A stretch of DNA of 64,000 bases from Sphingomonas phyllosphaerae 5.2. Lineage in GTDB: Bacteria; Pseudomonadota; Alphaproteobacteria; Sphingomonadales; Sphingomonadaceae. The stretch is from assembly GCF_000419605.1 (NCBI RefSeq), contig NZ_ATTI01000001.1, positions 3,382,501-3,446,500 on the forward strand, in the 5' to 3' direction. Below, one piece after another: positions 1-8,250 of this stretch (positions are counted from its first letter, which is position 1; every line of letters starts with the position of its first letter). A program made the translations under genes and the position numbers. The notes beneath the pieces were generated by a model. The model saw only the letters and a list, made by a program, of their open reading frames with translations. It was not told where the DNA came from and did not search any database.

Positions 1-76
1 ATGCGATTGAAATAACCGGCATTGACTTCACTGCGCCGCACCCGCAGCCTCGTGGACACATATAAGGGAGGTGAGG

Positions 77-1168
77 ATGGAGATCGGACGCCGCACGCTT
101 ATCGCGGCCGCGCCGCTGCTTGCGGCCGGCAGTGCCTGCGCACAAGGGCCGCAGCGCAAGCTCGGTTACGCGATCGTCGGGCTCGGCGGCTACGGCCTCG
201 GGCGAATCATTCCCGAGTTCAGGAATTGCACGCACAGCCGGCTGGCGGCAGTCGTCAGCGGCGACCCGGCCAAGGCGAAGAAGGTCGCGGCCGAACATGG
301 CCTGTCCGAGAAAGCGATCTATTCCTACGCCAGTTTCGACAGCATCCGCGACAATCCCGATATCGACATCGTCTATGTCTGCCTGCCCAATTCCATGCAT
401 GCCGAATATACGATCCGTGCTGCGAAGGCCGGCAAGCACGTGATGTGCGAGAAGCCGATGGCGATCTCGGTCGCCGAATGCGAGGCGATGATCGCTGCGT
501 GCAAGGCGGCAAATCGCAAGCTGATGATCGGCTATCGCTGCCATTTCGAGGCTACCAACATCGCCGCGATGCGGCTGGCGAAACAGCCCGACACCGGCAA
601 GATCCGTTACGTCCGCTCCGAACACGGCTTCACGGCCGGCGATCCCAATGCGTGGCGGCTGAAGTGCGCGATGGCCGGCGGTGGCTCGTTGATGGACATG
701 GGCGTCTACAGCCTGCAGGCGGCGCGCTACATGACCGGCGAGGAACCGATCGCGGTCACCGCGCGCGAGTCGACCGACCGCAACGATCCGCGGTTTCGCG
801 AGGTCGAGGACATGATCGAGTGGACGCTGGAATTTCCCTCCGGCGCGCTCGCCGGATGCCAGTCGATGTACTCGGCCAACCAGAACCGCATCCTGCTGAT
901 GGGCAGCAAGGGGCGCGTCGAGCTGGAACCGGCGACGCGTTACGACGGTAACCGGCTGTGGACCGGCCGCGACGGGCGCGAGCAGGAAGTGACCCCGCCG
1001 CCCGGCCCGGGCAAGACGCAGTTCGCGGGACAACTCGACCACCTCTCGCAATGCGTGATCGACGGGCGCACTCCGATCGTGTCGGGGGAGGAAGGATTGC
1101 GCGATCTGCGGATCGTCGAGGCGATCTATCGCTCGGCGCGCGAGGGGAAGACCATCCGGCTGGCGTAG
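77..1168 (+). CDS. Tat-exported Gfo/Idh/MocA family oxidoreductase
   Basis: This 363-residue NAD(P)-dependent oxidoreductase should act on a sugar or sugar derivative. The Rossmann motif GLGGYG sits at residues 35-40 and the family EKP motif at 125-127. The N-terminus (GRRTLIAAAP, then a hydrophobic stretch to ACAQG) is a twin-arginine signal, so the enzyme is probably exported with bound cofactor, as in glucose-fructose oxidoreductase. I chose ATG 77 over an in-frame GTG at 71 because GGAGG at 67-71 is spaced correctly for it. No partner gene is visible on the left. The family is clear; the substrate is unknown. Confidence 0.85.
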   Translation: MEIGRRTLIAAAPLLAAGSACAQGPQRKLGYAIVGLGGYGLGRIIPEFRNCTHSRLAAVVSGDPAKAKKVAAEHGLSEKAIYSYASFDSIRDNPDIDIVYVCLPNSMHAEYTIRAAKAGKHVMCEKPMAISVAECEAMIAACKAANRKLMIGYRCHFEATNIAAMRLAKQPDTGKIRYVRSEHGFTAGDPNAWRLKCAMAGGGSLMDMGVYSLQAARYMTGEEPIAVTARESTDRNDPRFREVEDMIEWTLEFPSGALAGCQSMYSANQNRILLMGSKGRVELEPATRYDGNRLWTGRDGREQEVTPPPGPGKTQFAGQLDHLSQCVIDGRTPIVSGEEGLRDLRIVEAIYRSAREGKTIRLA

Positions 1169-1243
1169 TCCCCGCCCGCATTTGCCCGCCCGTCCCCACG
1201 CTGCTACCCGCGCGGCAACTCCCTATTGCCAAGGACCGCGCGC

Positions 1244-2557
1244 ATGATCCCCCGCTATTCCCGCCCCGACATGGCCGCGATCTGGGAGCCGGAGGCGCGC
1301 TATCGCATCTGGTTCGAGATCGAGGCGCATGCAACCGACGCGCTCGCCGAGTTGGGCGTGGTGCCCGCGAGCGCGGCCGAGGCGCTGTGGCGCTGGTGGG
1401 CGACCAACCCGCGCATCGACGTCGCCGCGATCGACGCCATCGAGGCGGTCACCAAGCATGACGTCATCGCCTTCCTGACGTGGGTGGCCGAACAGGTCGG
1501 CGACGAGGCGCGCTTCATGCACCAGGGGATGACGTCGTCGGACGTGCTCGACACCACCTTGTCGGTGCAGCTCGCGCGTGCGTCGGACATCCTGCTCGCC
1601 GATCTCGATCGCCTGCTGGAGGTGCTGGAGCGGCGCGCGAAGGAACACAGGCTGACCCCGACGATCGGCCGCAGCCACGGCATCCATGCCGAGCCGGTCA
1701 CCTTCGGCCTCAAGCTGGCGCAGGCGCATGCCGAGTTCCGCCGCAACCGCGCGCGCCTCGCGATGGCGCGCGAGGACATCGCCACCTGCGCGATCTCCGG
1801 GGCGGTCGGCACGTTCGCCAATATCGATCCGCGCGTCGAGGCGCATGTCGCGGCCAGGCTCGGCCTCGCGATCGAGCCGGTGTCGACGCAGGTGATCCCG
1901 CGCGACCGCCACGCGATGTTCTTCGCGACGCTGGGCGTCATCGCGAGCTCGGTCGAGCGGCTCGCCACCGAGGTGCGCCACCTGCAACGCACCGAAGTGC
2001 TGGAGGCGGAGGAGTATTTTTCGCCGGGGCAGAAGGGTTCGTCGGCGATGCCGCACAAGCGCAATCCGGTGCTGACCGAGAACCTCACCGGACTGGCGCG
2101 AATGGTGCGCGGTTATGTCACCCCGGCGCTCGAAAACGTCGCGTTGTGGCACGAACGCGACATCAGCCACTCCTCTGTGGAGCGTTATATTGGACCGGAC
2201 GCGACGATCACGCTCGATTTCGCGCTGGCCCGCCTGACCGGCGTGGTCGACAAATTGCTGGTTTATCCGGAGCGTATGCAGAAGAATCTCGACCGGATGG
2301 GCGGGCTCGTCCACTCGCAACGCGTGCTGCTGGCCCTAACCCAAGCCGGCCTCACCCGCGAGGACGCCTACCGCCTCGTCCAGCGTAACGCGATGAAAGT
2401 ATGGGAGTCCGACGGCACGCTCTCGCTTCAGGAATTGCTGAAGGCCGACCCGGAAGTCGCCAACGCACTGTCCGCGACCGAGATCGACGAGAAGTTCGAC
2501 CTCGCCTACCATTATCGGCACGTCGACACGATCTTCGACCGTGTGTTCGGCGTATGA
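1244..2557 (+). CDS. purB: Adenylosuccinate lyase
   Basis: This 437-residue enzyme catalyses two fumarate-releasing steps of purine synthesis, SAICAR to AICAR and adenylosuccinate to AMP, in the cytoplasm. The fumarase/aspartase superfamily signature SSAMPHKRNP lies at about residues 266-275, and the catalytic region GRSHGIHAEP lies near residue 146. The length is normal for the bacterial short form. AAGGA at 1231-1235 precedes ATG 1244, which is preferred over an upstream TTG at 1226. The downstream neighbour is a tiny membrane peptide gene separated by an AT-rich, hairpin-rich gap. Confidence 0.97.
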   Translation: MIPRYSRPDMAAIWEPEARYRIWFEIEAHATDALAELGVVPASAAEALWRWWATNPRIDVAAIDAIEAVTKHDVIAFLTWVAEQVGDEARFMHQGMTSSDVLDTTLSVQLARASDILLADLDRLLEVLERRAKEHRLTPTIGRSHGIHAEPVTFGLKLAQAHAEFRRNRARLAMAREDIATCAISGAVGTFANIDPRVEAHVAARLGLAIEPVSTQVIPRDRHAMFFATLGVIASSVERLATEVRHLQRTEVLEAEEYFSPGQKGSSAMPHKRNPVLTENLTGLARMVRGYVTPALENVALWHERDISHSSVERYIGPDATITLDFALARLTGVVDKLLVYPERMQKNLDRMGGLVHSQRVLLALTQAGLTREDAYRLVQRNAMKVWESDGTLSLQELLKADPEVANALSATEIDEKFDLAYHYRHVDTIFDRVFGV

Positions 2558-2591
2558 CAGTTTAATTGCAAAAGCTGCAACCACGATTGTC

Positions 2592-2618
2592 TTGTTCGAT
2601 TATTGCGCAATCGAGCAA
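2592..2618. promoter_or_regulatory. Inverted repeat in the AT-rich gap after purB
   Basis: The arms TTGTTCGATT (2592-2601) and AATCGAGCAA (2609-2618) flank a 7-nt loop. The single mismatch becomes a G-U pair in RNA, so the stem would be fully paired. There is no T-tract after it. It could be an operator for the small downstream gene or an RNA stem. The surrounding 100 bp is far richer in A+T than the rest of the window, which suits a promoter. Confidence 0.45.
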
Positions 2619-2632
2619 TAAATATCACATGC

Positions 2633-2662
2633 CTCCGTGCCGGTGTAACCCGGCAAACGGAG
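2633..2662 (+). promoter_or_regulatory. Leader hairpin covering a ribosome binding site
   Basis: CTCCGT (2633-2638) pairs with ACGGAG (2657-2662), and inside it GCCGG (2639-2643) pairs with CCGGC (2650-2654). The loop is 6 nt and two A residues bulge out. The 3' arm contains the GGAG Shine-Dalgarno of the 28-residue ORF that begins at 2672. If the RNA folds this way, translation of that ORF is blocked until the hairpin opens. The base pairing is seen directly; the control function is inferred. Confidence 0.5.
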
Positions 2663-2671
2663 ACTATCCCC

Positions 2672-2758
2672 ATGCGCATGTTCGAAACCGCCGCCAGCAC
2701 CGCGCTGGCTCTGGCGGCTCAGGCGCTGGTGGTCGGTATCGTGTTCACCACGCTCTGA
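2672..2758 (+). CDS. 28-residue hydrophobic peptide
   Basis: A short ORF starts at ATG 2672, nine bases after GGAG (2659-2662). The product begins MRMFETAAS and continues as one hydrophobic run of about 20 residues (ALALAAQALVVGIVF), then ends TTL. A single membrane segment with a short N-terminal head is predicted. It has its own AT-rich upstream region and a strong hairpin right behind it, which supports a real transcription unit. I do not recognise a family. It might be a membrane micro-protein that binds a larger complex, or a regulatory leader peptide. Confidence 0.55.
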   Translation: MRMFETAASTALALAAQALVVGIVFTTL

Positions 2759-2770
2759 CCCATCGGCACA

Positions 2771-2792
2771 CCGCCCCTCTGACGAGGGGCGG
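2771..2792 (+). terminator. Perfect 9-bp hairpin before mobA
   Basis: CCGCCCCTC (2771-2779) and GAGGGGCGG (2784-2792) form a perfect 9-bp stem with a TGAC loop, 13 nt after the small ORF stops. The following sequence is pyrimidine-rich but lacks a true T-run, so it is either a weak intrinsic terminator or a 3'-end stabiliser. It also falls in the mobA leader, 18 nt before the mobA start. Confidence 0.5.
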
Positions 2793-2810
2793 CTCGCCCT
2801 TCTCCCGGCC

Positions 2811-3356
2811 ATGAACATCCTGGGTGCGGTCCTCGCCGGCGGTCAGTCGACGCGCTTCGGCAGCGACAAGGCGCTGGCGCTGCTCGATGGCACCGCGTTG
2901 CTCGACCATGCGCTCGCCAGCCTGCAGCCGCATTGCGCGACGCTGGTGGTTGTCGGTCACCCTCACGCGGCGGTGCCGACGATTCCCGACCTGCCGGTGT
3001 CCGGGCTCGGTCCGCTCGGCGGTATCGCCGGGGCACTTGCCTACGCGGCCGATCTCGGCTTCGACGCGGTTCTCACGACCGCCTGCGATACGCCTGAACT
3101 GCCCGCCGCGCTCGTCGCCACCTTGATCGCAGAAGCACCAGCTTATGCTGCTGAGGCACCGACGGTAGCGTTGTGGCCCGTGCACCTCGCCATGCCGCTG
3201 CTGACACATCTGCTCGGAAATGGCCCGCGCGCGATTCGGCACTGGGCCGACGCAATCGGCGCGCGGTCTATCATGCCGGGAATGGCACTTACCAACATCA
3301 ACACCCCGGGCGACCTCGCCACCCTAACGCGCGAACCGCCGTCGCGTCGGGCGTAG
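2811..3356 (+). CDS. mobA: Molybdenum cofactor guanylyltransferase
   Basis: The 181-residue product attaches GMP from GTP to molybdopterin, giving the guanine dinucleotide form of the cofactor. The nucleotide-binding signature LAGGQSTRFGSDKA is at residues 8-21. Further motifs are the LPVSGLGPLGGIAGAL loop and TACDTPEL. Length is typical. No strong Shine-Dalgarno precedes ATG 2811, so it may depend on coupling or on the upstream hairpin region. No other molybdopterin genes are in view. It ends convergently with a small acidic-protein gene, and a hairpin sits between them. Confidence 0.93.
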   Translation: MNILGAVLAGGQSTRFGSDKALALLDGTALLDHALASLQPHCATLVVVGHPHAAVPTIPDLPVSGLGPLGGIAGALAYAADLGFDAVLTTACDTPELPAALVATLIAEAPAYAAEAPTVALWPVHLAMPLLTHLLGNGPRAIRHWADAIGARSIMPGMALTNINTPGDLATLTREPPSRRA

Positions 3357-3382
3357 CGGATCGCTCCACGACCGCTACGCCC
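3349..3382. terminator. Hairpin between convergent genes
   Basis: GGGCGTAGCGG (3349-3359) and CCGCTACGCCC (3372-3382) form a perfect 11-bp stem with a 12-nt loop. The stem includes the mobA stop codon. It lies between mobA and the opposite-strand small gene ending at 3400, so it can serve both strands. There is no T-tract. Confidence 0.5.
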
Positions 3383-3399
3383 GCGAAGCCGATGAGGCG

Positions 3400-3510
3400 T
3401 TATTGGTAGCCGCCCTCTTCCTCACGCTCATGCGCGGCTTCTTCCTGCGCCTCTTCCATCGCCTCGGCCTGATCGTCGTCGGTCTCGCGCTTGTCGGGAT
3501 CGGTCATCAT
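3400..3510 (-). CDS. 36-residue highly acidic small protein
   Basis: The ORF starts with tandem ATGs (3510 and 3507) behind a strong AAGGAG at 3520-3525. The product is almost entirely charged: a TDPDKRETDDD head, then EAMEEAQEEAAHEREEEG, ending GYQ. It should be soluble and probably helical or disordered. The good ribosome binding site and a flanking hairpin argue for a real gene. I know of no function. It lies downstream of tesA on the same strand with a 53-nt gap and could be co-transcribed. Confidence 0.6.
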   Translation of the reverse strand: MMTDPDKRETDDDQAEAMEEAQEEAAHEREEEGGYQ

Positions 3511-3563
3511 GATCGCGTCTCCTTGGACGCCATCAACCCGCGACCACGCCGCACGATCCGTCG

Positions 3564-4220
3564 TCAGCGCAACGCGCGACGCACCGCCGGCGCGATCCGT
3601 CGCACGACGATCGCGACCCCGCGCGGGTTCGGATGCAGGCCATCGGCCTGGAACAGCCCGCGCTGCCCCGCGACGCCTTCGAGGAAGAACGGGTACAGCG
3701 CCGCGCCGTGCTTGCGCGCCAGTGCCGGGTACATGCCCTCGAACGCCCGCGCATAATCGCTGCCCATGTTCGGCGCGGCGCGCATCCCCGCCAGCAACAC
3801 CGGAATCTTGCGTGCCCGCAATTCGGCGAGGATGCGGTCCAGATTCGCCCGCGCCTGCTCCACCGGCAACCCACGAAGCATGTCGTTCGCGCCCAGCTCG
3901 ACAATCACCAGGTCGGGGACAGCCTTCAAACCGCGCAATCCCCAGCGCAGCCGCGCGCGTCCCTGCGCCGCTGTATCGCCCGCGACGCCGCCGTTGCGTA
4001 CCGTTGCCGCCAAGCCTTGCCGCCGCAATTCGGCCTGCAATTGCACGGGAAATCCTTGTGCTGGCGCCAGTCCGTATCCCGCCGTCAAACTGTCGCCGAA
4101 CGCCCATATCAACGGCGCACGCGGCGCGGCCGTCGCGGGCCAGGCCAGCAGCATCAGCAGGATCGGATGGACAAGCCACCACCACCCTCCGTATCGACAC
4201 GTTTGTGACCGGCCCATCAT
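3564..4220 (-). CDS. tesA: SGNH/GDSL hydrolase, arylesterase/thioesterase I (TesA-like)
   Basis: The 218-residue secreted esterase has the SGNH blocks in order: FGDSLTAG with nucleophile Ser44, the glycine block NGGVAGD, GAND with Asn112, and DGLHPN with Asp193 and His196. A hydrophobic segment ending PATAA (residues 16-32) is a signal peptide, so it acts in the periplasm on acyl or aryl esters. Its divergence from an ybbA/ybbP-type ABC system is the same arrangement as in E. coli. The start (4220 or 4217) overlaps the 5' end of the divergent ATPase gene by about 16 nt. A run of G residues directly upstream is the only ribosome-binding candidate. Confidence 0.9.
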   Translation of the reverse strand: MMGRSQTCRYGGWWWLVHPILLMLLAWPATAAPRAPLIWAFGDSLTAGYGLAPAQGFPVQLQAELRRQGLAATVRNGGVAGDTAAQGRARLRWGLRGLKAVPDLVIVELGANDMLRGLPVEQARANLDRILAELRARKIPVLLAGMRAAPNMGSDYARAFEGMYPALARKHGAALYPFFLEGVAGQRGLFQADGLHPNPRGVAIVVRRIAPAVRRALR

Positions 4221-4924
4221 CCCCCCCTGATAGCGCGCCGATCGTCGCGCGCAACGTGCGCCTCGCGCTCGGCAAGCCGCCGGCGCGAGTCGATATCCTG
4301 CACGGAATCGACCTGACGGTCGCGGCGGGCGACACGGTCGCACTTCTCGGCGCCTCCGGTTCGGGCAAGTCATCGTTGATGGCGGTGCTCGCCGGGCTGG
4401 AACGGCCGACTGCGGGCGAGGTGCGCGTCGTCGGGCGCGACTTCGCGGCTTTGGACGAGGATGCGCTGGCGGTGGCGCGGCGTGGACGGATCGGCATCGT
4501 GCTCCAGGCCTTTCACCTGCTGCCGACGATGACCGCACTGGAGAATGTCGCCGTGCCGCTGGAACTCGCGGGCGACGCTGACGCGTTCGAGCGGGCGCGC
4601 ACCGAACTCGCCGCCGTTGGCCTGGGTCAACGGCTCGATCATTATCCCGCGCAGCTCTCGGGCGGGGAGCAGCAGCGTGTCGCGATTGCGCGTGCGCTGG
4701 TCTCGCGCCCGGCGCTGCTTTTCGCCGACGAGCCGACCGGTAACCTCGATACGGCCACCGGAGCGGCGATCATGGACCTGCTGTTCACCCGCGCGATCAA
4801 CGCAGGAACGACGATGCTGGTCATTACACACGATCCGGCGCTGGCGGCGCGGTGCGCGCGCGTCGTCGAGCTGGCCGACGGGCGCATCGTCGCCGATCGA
4901 CGGCACGTGACGATCGAGACGTGA
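4205..4924 (+). CDS. ybbA: ABC transporter ATP-binding protein, YbbA/LolD type
   Basis: The 239-residue ATPase carries Walker A GASGSGKS (49-56), signature LSGGEQQRVAIARAL (from 151), Walker B LLFADEP (171-177, catalytic Glu176), and the TGNLDTATG and H-loop VITHD motifs. It belongs to the MacB/LolD/YbbA subfamily that powers FtsX-type permeases. GTG 4205 is the only reasonable start and lies within the 5' end of divergent tesA. The gene overlaps its permease by 4 nt (GTGA), so the two are translationally coupled. In E. coli this pair is of uncertain substrate and lies beside tesA. Confidence 0.92.
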   Translation: MTGPSSPPDSAPIVARNVRLALGKPPARVDILHGIDLTVAAGDTVALLGASGSGKSSLMAVLAGLERPTAGEVRVVGRDFAALDEDALAVARRGRIGIVLQAFHLLPTMTALENVAVPLELAGDADAFERARTELAAVGLGQRLDHYPAQLSGGEQQRVAIARALVSRPALLFADEPTGNLDTATGAAIMDLLFTRAINAGTTMLVITHDPALAARCARVVELADGRIVADRRHVTIET

Positions 4925-7410
4925 GCACGGCGCTCACCCTGGCGCTGCGCGACTTGCGGCGCGGCGGGCGTGGGCTGCTGTTGCTCGCGATGTGCCTGTT
5001 CCTCGGCACCGCCGCGCTCGCCGGGATCGGCAGCCTGTCCGCCGCGATGCTCGCCGCGCTTGATGCACAGGGTCGCACGATGCTGGGCGGCGACGCCGAA
5101 CTCGTCGTTTCGCAACGCCGCGCCACGCCGGAGGAACTCGCCGCCTTCGCCGCGGCCGGGCCGGTCGCCGAAGTCGTCTCGTTGCGCGCGATGGCGCATG
5201 CCGGCGCCGACAGTGCGCTGGTCGAGTTGCGCGGCGTCGACGGCCGCTGGCCACTGGTCGGGCGTTTCCGCCTTGCCCCCGGCGCGCTCGCCGCCCGACC
5301 CCACGGACGCGAGGTGGCGATCGCCCCCGCTTTGGCGGAGCGGCTGCGCGTCGGCGTCGGCGATACGCTGCGGCTCGGCACCACACCGTTCCGGGTCATC
5401 GGTCTGATCGCCGAGGAGCCGGATCGACTCGGCGCCGGCTTCGCACTCGGCAGCCCTGCGCTGGTCGACATGGCCGGGCTTGACGCCAGCGCGCTGATCC
5501 AGCCCGGCAGTCTCTACCGGAGCGGCTATCGCATCGTGCTGCCCGCGCGCGCCACGGCCGAGGCGACGGCCAGCCGACTGGCGGCGCGCTTCCCCGGCGC
5601 AGGCTGGACGCCGCGCACCACCGATAATGCCGCACGCGGCCTGCGTGGCGGGATCGCGACGTTAGGCCAGTTCCTGCTGCTGGTCGGGCTCGCCGCGCTG
5701 GCGATCGCGGGCGTGGGTGTCGGCAGCGGCGTCGCGGCGTATCTGGCGGCGCGAACGAAGATGATCGCGACACTGAAGGTGCTCGGCGCGCGCTCGCCAT
5801 TGATCGCGCGGCTGTTTCTGATCGAGCTGGGGATCGTCGGCGCCGCGGGAACGCTGCCCGGGCTGGTGCTGGGCGCCGCAGTGCCTTGGATCGTCGTACG
5901 CATCGCCGGCGCCGCGTTGCCGATTGCACCGCGGCTCGCGCTTTACCCGCTACCGCTCGCCACGGCCGCGGCTCTCGCGGTCCTCGTCGCATTGCTGTTC
6001 GCGCTGCCCGCGCTGGCGCAGGCACGACGCGTCCCCGCCGCGACGCTGCTGCGCGACGCATTGGCCGACGCCGGTCGCCCGTCGTGGCGCGTGCTTGCGG
6101 CGATGGCGCTGCTGCTGGCCTTGCTCGTCGCCTTGGCGGTGCTGTCGGCGAGCGACCGGTTGCTGGCACTCGGCTTTGTCGCGGCGATCGCGGCGCTGGT
6201 AGCGGCGCTCTGGGCGATCGGCATTGCGCTGCGGCGTCTGCTCGCGCGCCTGCCGCGCCCGCGTCAGGCGCTGCCCCGACTGGCGCTGGCGAACCTTCAC
6301 CGCCCCGGCGCGGCGACCGACCGACTTGTCGTTGCGCTGGGGCTCGGCTTCTCGCTGTTCGTCGCGCTGGCGGTGATCGACTCGAGCCTGTCGGCCGAGC
6401 TGCGCGGCAGTGCGCCTGCTCGGGCGCCCCGCTTCTTCGCCGCGGACGTGCCGGCGGAGGAAGCCGCGACCTTCCGTGCCGCCGTCCGCACCGCCGCACC
6501 GACGGCGCGGATCGAGGCGGTGCCGTCGCTCCGCGGCGCGATCGTCGCGATCAAGGGTGTTCCGGTCACACAGCTCAAGACGCTGCCCGCCGACGCCTGG
6601 GTGCTGCGCGGCGACCGCACGCTTACCTGGTCGGCGACCGTGCCGCCGCGCAACCAGGTGGTTGCCGGGCGCTGGTGGCCGGCCGACTATCGCGGGCCGC
6701 CGCTCGTCTCGATCGAGGATCGTGCGGCACAGGCGCTTGGGTTGAAGATCGGCGACGCGATCACCGTATCGGTGCTCGGCGTCGACGTCCCGGCGCGGAT
6801 CGCGGCGCTGCGCAAGATCGATTGGCAAGGGCTCGGTCTCAACTTCGCGATCGTCTTCTCGCCCGGCTATATCGAGGAAGCGCCGCACAGCCTGCTCGCG
6901 AGTATCTACGCCCCCCCGACGCACGACGGCGCGATCGCGCGTAGCGTCGGCGCGGCGATGCCATCGGTGACACTGATCCGGACCGGTGACGTCATCGGGC
7001 AGGTGTCCGCGCTGCTTGGGCAGATCGCCACCGCGGTGCGCGTCGCCGCAGCGGCGACGGTGCTCGCCGGGCTGGCGGTGCTCGTCGGCGCGGTGGCGGC
7101 GTCCGGACGAGCGCGCCGCTACGATGCCGTGGTGCTCAAGCTGCTCGGCGGCAGCACGCGGCAGGTGCTGGCCGCACAGGCGATCGAATATGCGCTGCTC
7201 GCCGCGCTGCTGTCGGCCGTCGCGCTGGCGGCGGGCGGGGCGGCGGGCTGGTATGTCGTGACCCACGTCTTCGACATGCATTGGGCACCTGATCCGATGC
7301 GCGTCGCGCTGACGCTCGGCGGCGCCAGCCTCGTCACGCTCGGCATCGGGGTGGCGGGCAGCGTGCCGGCGCTACGCGCGCGTCCGGCACAGATGTTGCG
7401 GACGCTATAG
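4921..7410 (+). CDS. FtsX-like permease of the YbbP type
   Basis: This 829-residue inner-membrane protein has a TM near the N-terminus (about 15-40), a large periplasmic region, an FtsX three-helix block at about 255-385, a further membrane pair at about 405-470, a second periplasmic domain, and a C-terminal FtsX block (about 700-820). That duplicated architecture is the YbbP/MacB-related 10-TM type. It starts at GTG 4921 inside the stop of the ATPase gene. With the ATPase it would form a mechanotransmission or lipid/lipoprotein-handling ABC complex. It ends 2 nt from the convergent GntR gene. Confidence 0.88.
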   Translation: MSTALTLALRDLRRGGRGLLLLAMCLFLGTAALAGIGSLSAAMLAALDAQGRTMLGGDAELVVSQRRATPEELAAFAAAGPVAEVVSLRAMAHAGADSALVELRGVDGRWPLVGRFRLAPGALAARPHGREVAIAPALAERLRVGVGDTLRLGTTPFRVIGLIAEEPDRLGAGFALGSPALVDMAGLDASALIQPGSLYRSGYRIVLPARATAEATASRLAARFPGAGWTPRTTDNAARGLRGGIATLGQFLLLVGLAALAIAGVGVGSGVAAYLAARTKMIATLKVLGARSPLIARLFLIELGIVGAAGTLPGLVLGAAVPWIVVRIAGAALPIAPRLALYPLPLATAAALAVLVALLFALPALAQARRVPAATLLRDALADAGRPSWRVLAAMALLLALLVALAVLSASDRLLALGFVAAIAALVAALWAIGIALRRLLARLPRPRQALPRLALANLHRPGAATDRLVVALGLGFSLFVALAVIDSSLSAELRGSAPARAPRFFAADVPAEEAATFRAAVRTAAPTARIEAVPSLRGAIVAIKGVPVTQLKTLPADAWVLRGDRTLTWSATVPPRNQVVAGRWWPADYRGPPLVSIEDRAAQALGLKIGDAITVSVLGVDVPARIAALRKIDWQGLGLNFAIVFSPGYIEEAPHSLLASIYAPPTHDGAIARSVGAAMPSVTLIRTGDVIGQVSALLGQIATAVRVAAAATVLAGLAVLVGAVAASGRARRYDAVVLKLLGGSTRQVLAAQAIEYALLAALLSAVALAAGGAAGWYVVTHVFDMHWAPDPMRVALTLGGASLVTLGIGVAGSVPALRARPAQMLRTL

Positions 7411-7412
7411 CG

Positions 7413-8108
7413 TCACCGGGCGGTCGGTTCGATCAGCGTCAGTACGTTGACGATCAGCCCGCGCATTGCCGCATGCGCGCCTGCGGCGTCGCCGGCGACG
7501 ATCGCGTCGCGTACCGCGGTGTGTTCGGCGATGTTCGCGCTGCGCCCGGCGATCTGGTTGGTGAAGCGGATCGAGGTCCGCAGCGCGGTGCTCACCATCT
7601 CGCGGAATTGCACGAAGAACGGATTGTTGGATGCGCGCAGCACCGCGACGTGGAAGGCGATGTCGGCATCCAGCGTGTCGTCCTCGCCACGCTCCGCGGC
7701 CACCATCCGCGCCAGTCCTGCGGAGATAGCCGCCTGCTGCTCCGGCGTGCCGCCGCGCGCCGCCAATGCGGCGGCTTCGGGTTCGACGCCGATGCGAAGT
7801 TCGTTGAAGTGGCGAAGCAGGTCGATCGATGCCTCGCGCTCCAGCAACCAGCGTAGTACGTCGGGGTCGAGCAGGTTCCATGCATCCTGCGGCAGTACGA
7901 ACGTGCCCTGCTTCGGACGAGCGCCGAGCAGCCCCTTCGCGGCCAGCATCTTCACCGCCTCCCGCGTCACGGAACGGCTGACGCCGTGCTCGCGCACGAT
8001 GTCCGCTTCGTTCGGAAACGGCCGATCGACATAGTCGCCGACCACGATCGCGCGCCCCAGCTTTTCATGTAATCCGTAGGTCAGGTTGCGACCGAAAGCA
8101 TGCTGCAT
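7413..8108 (-). CDS. GntR-family regulator with FCD domain
   Basis: The 231-residue repressor has an N-terminal winged helix (FPNEADIVREHGVSRSVTREA, split here as FPNEADIVREHGV and SRSVTREA) and a C-terminal all-helical FCD ligand domain (about 85-225) with the metal/ligand pattern EADIAFH-type DADIAFHVAV and EHTAVRDAI. The linker region WNLLDPDVLRWLLE resembles DgoR-type regulators of sugar-acid catabolism. GGAGGGGAGA upstream of ATG 8108 supports the start. Nearby genes are an ABC exporter and an efflux operon, so its target is not obvious. A sugar-acid role is inference by family only. Confidence 0.88.
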   Translation of the reverse strand: MQHAFGRNLTYGLHEKLGRAIVVGDYVDRPFPNEADIVREHGVSRSVTREAVKMLAAKGLLGARPKQGTFVLPQDAWNLLDPDVLRWLLEREASIDLLRHFNELRIGVEPEAAALAARGGTPEQQAAISAGLARMVAAERGEDDTLDADIAFHVAVLRASNNPFFVQFREMVSTALRTSIRFTNQIAGRSANIAEHTAVRDAIVAGDAAGAHAAMRGLIVNVLTLIEPTAR

Positions 8109-8250
8109 CGGCGATTGTCTCCCCTCCGCGCCTGCACGGCACGGCATCGCGATGGGAGAGCGTATCGGCTGCGACACGCCGCTGCGAGCACATTCGGCAA
8201 TCATCGCATTTTTGCGGCATGTTGCACCGCGGCACTTGAAGCATCCCGCT

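Noticed and set aside
1..76. Short ORF at the left edge (ATG at position 1)
   Set aside because: It stops after four codons. Nothing else in the first 76 bases is supported beyond the ribosome site of the first gene.
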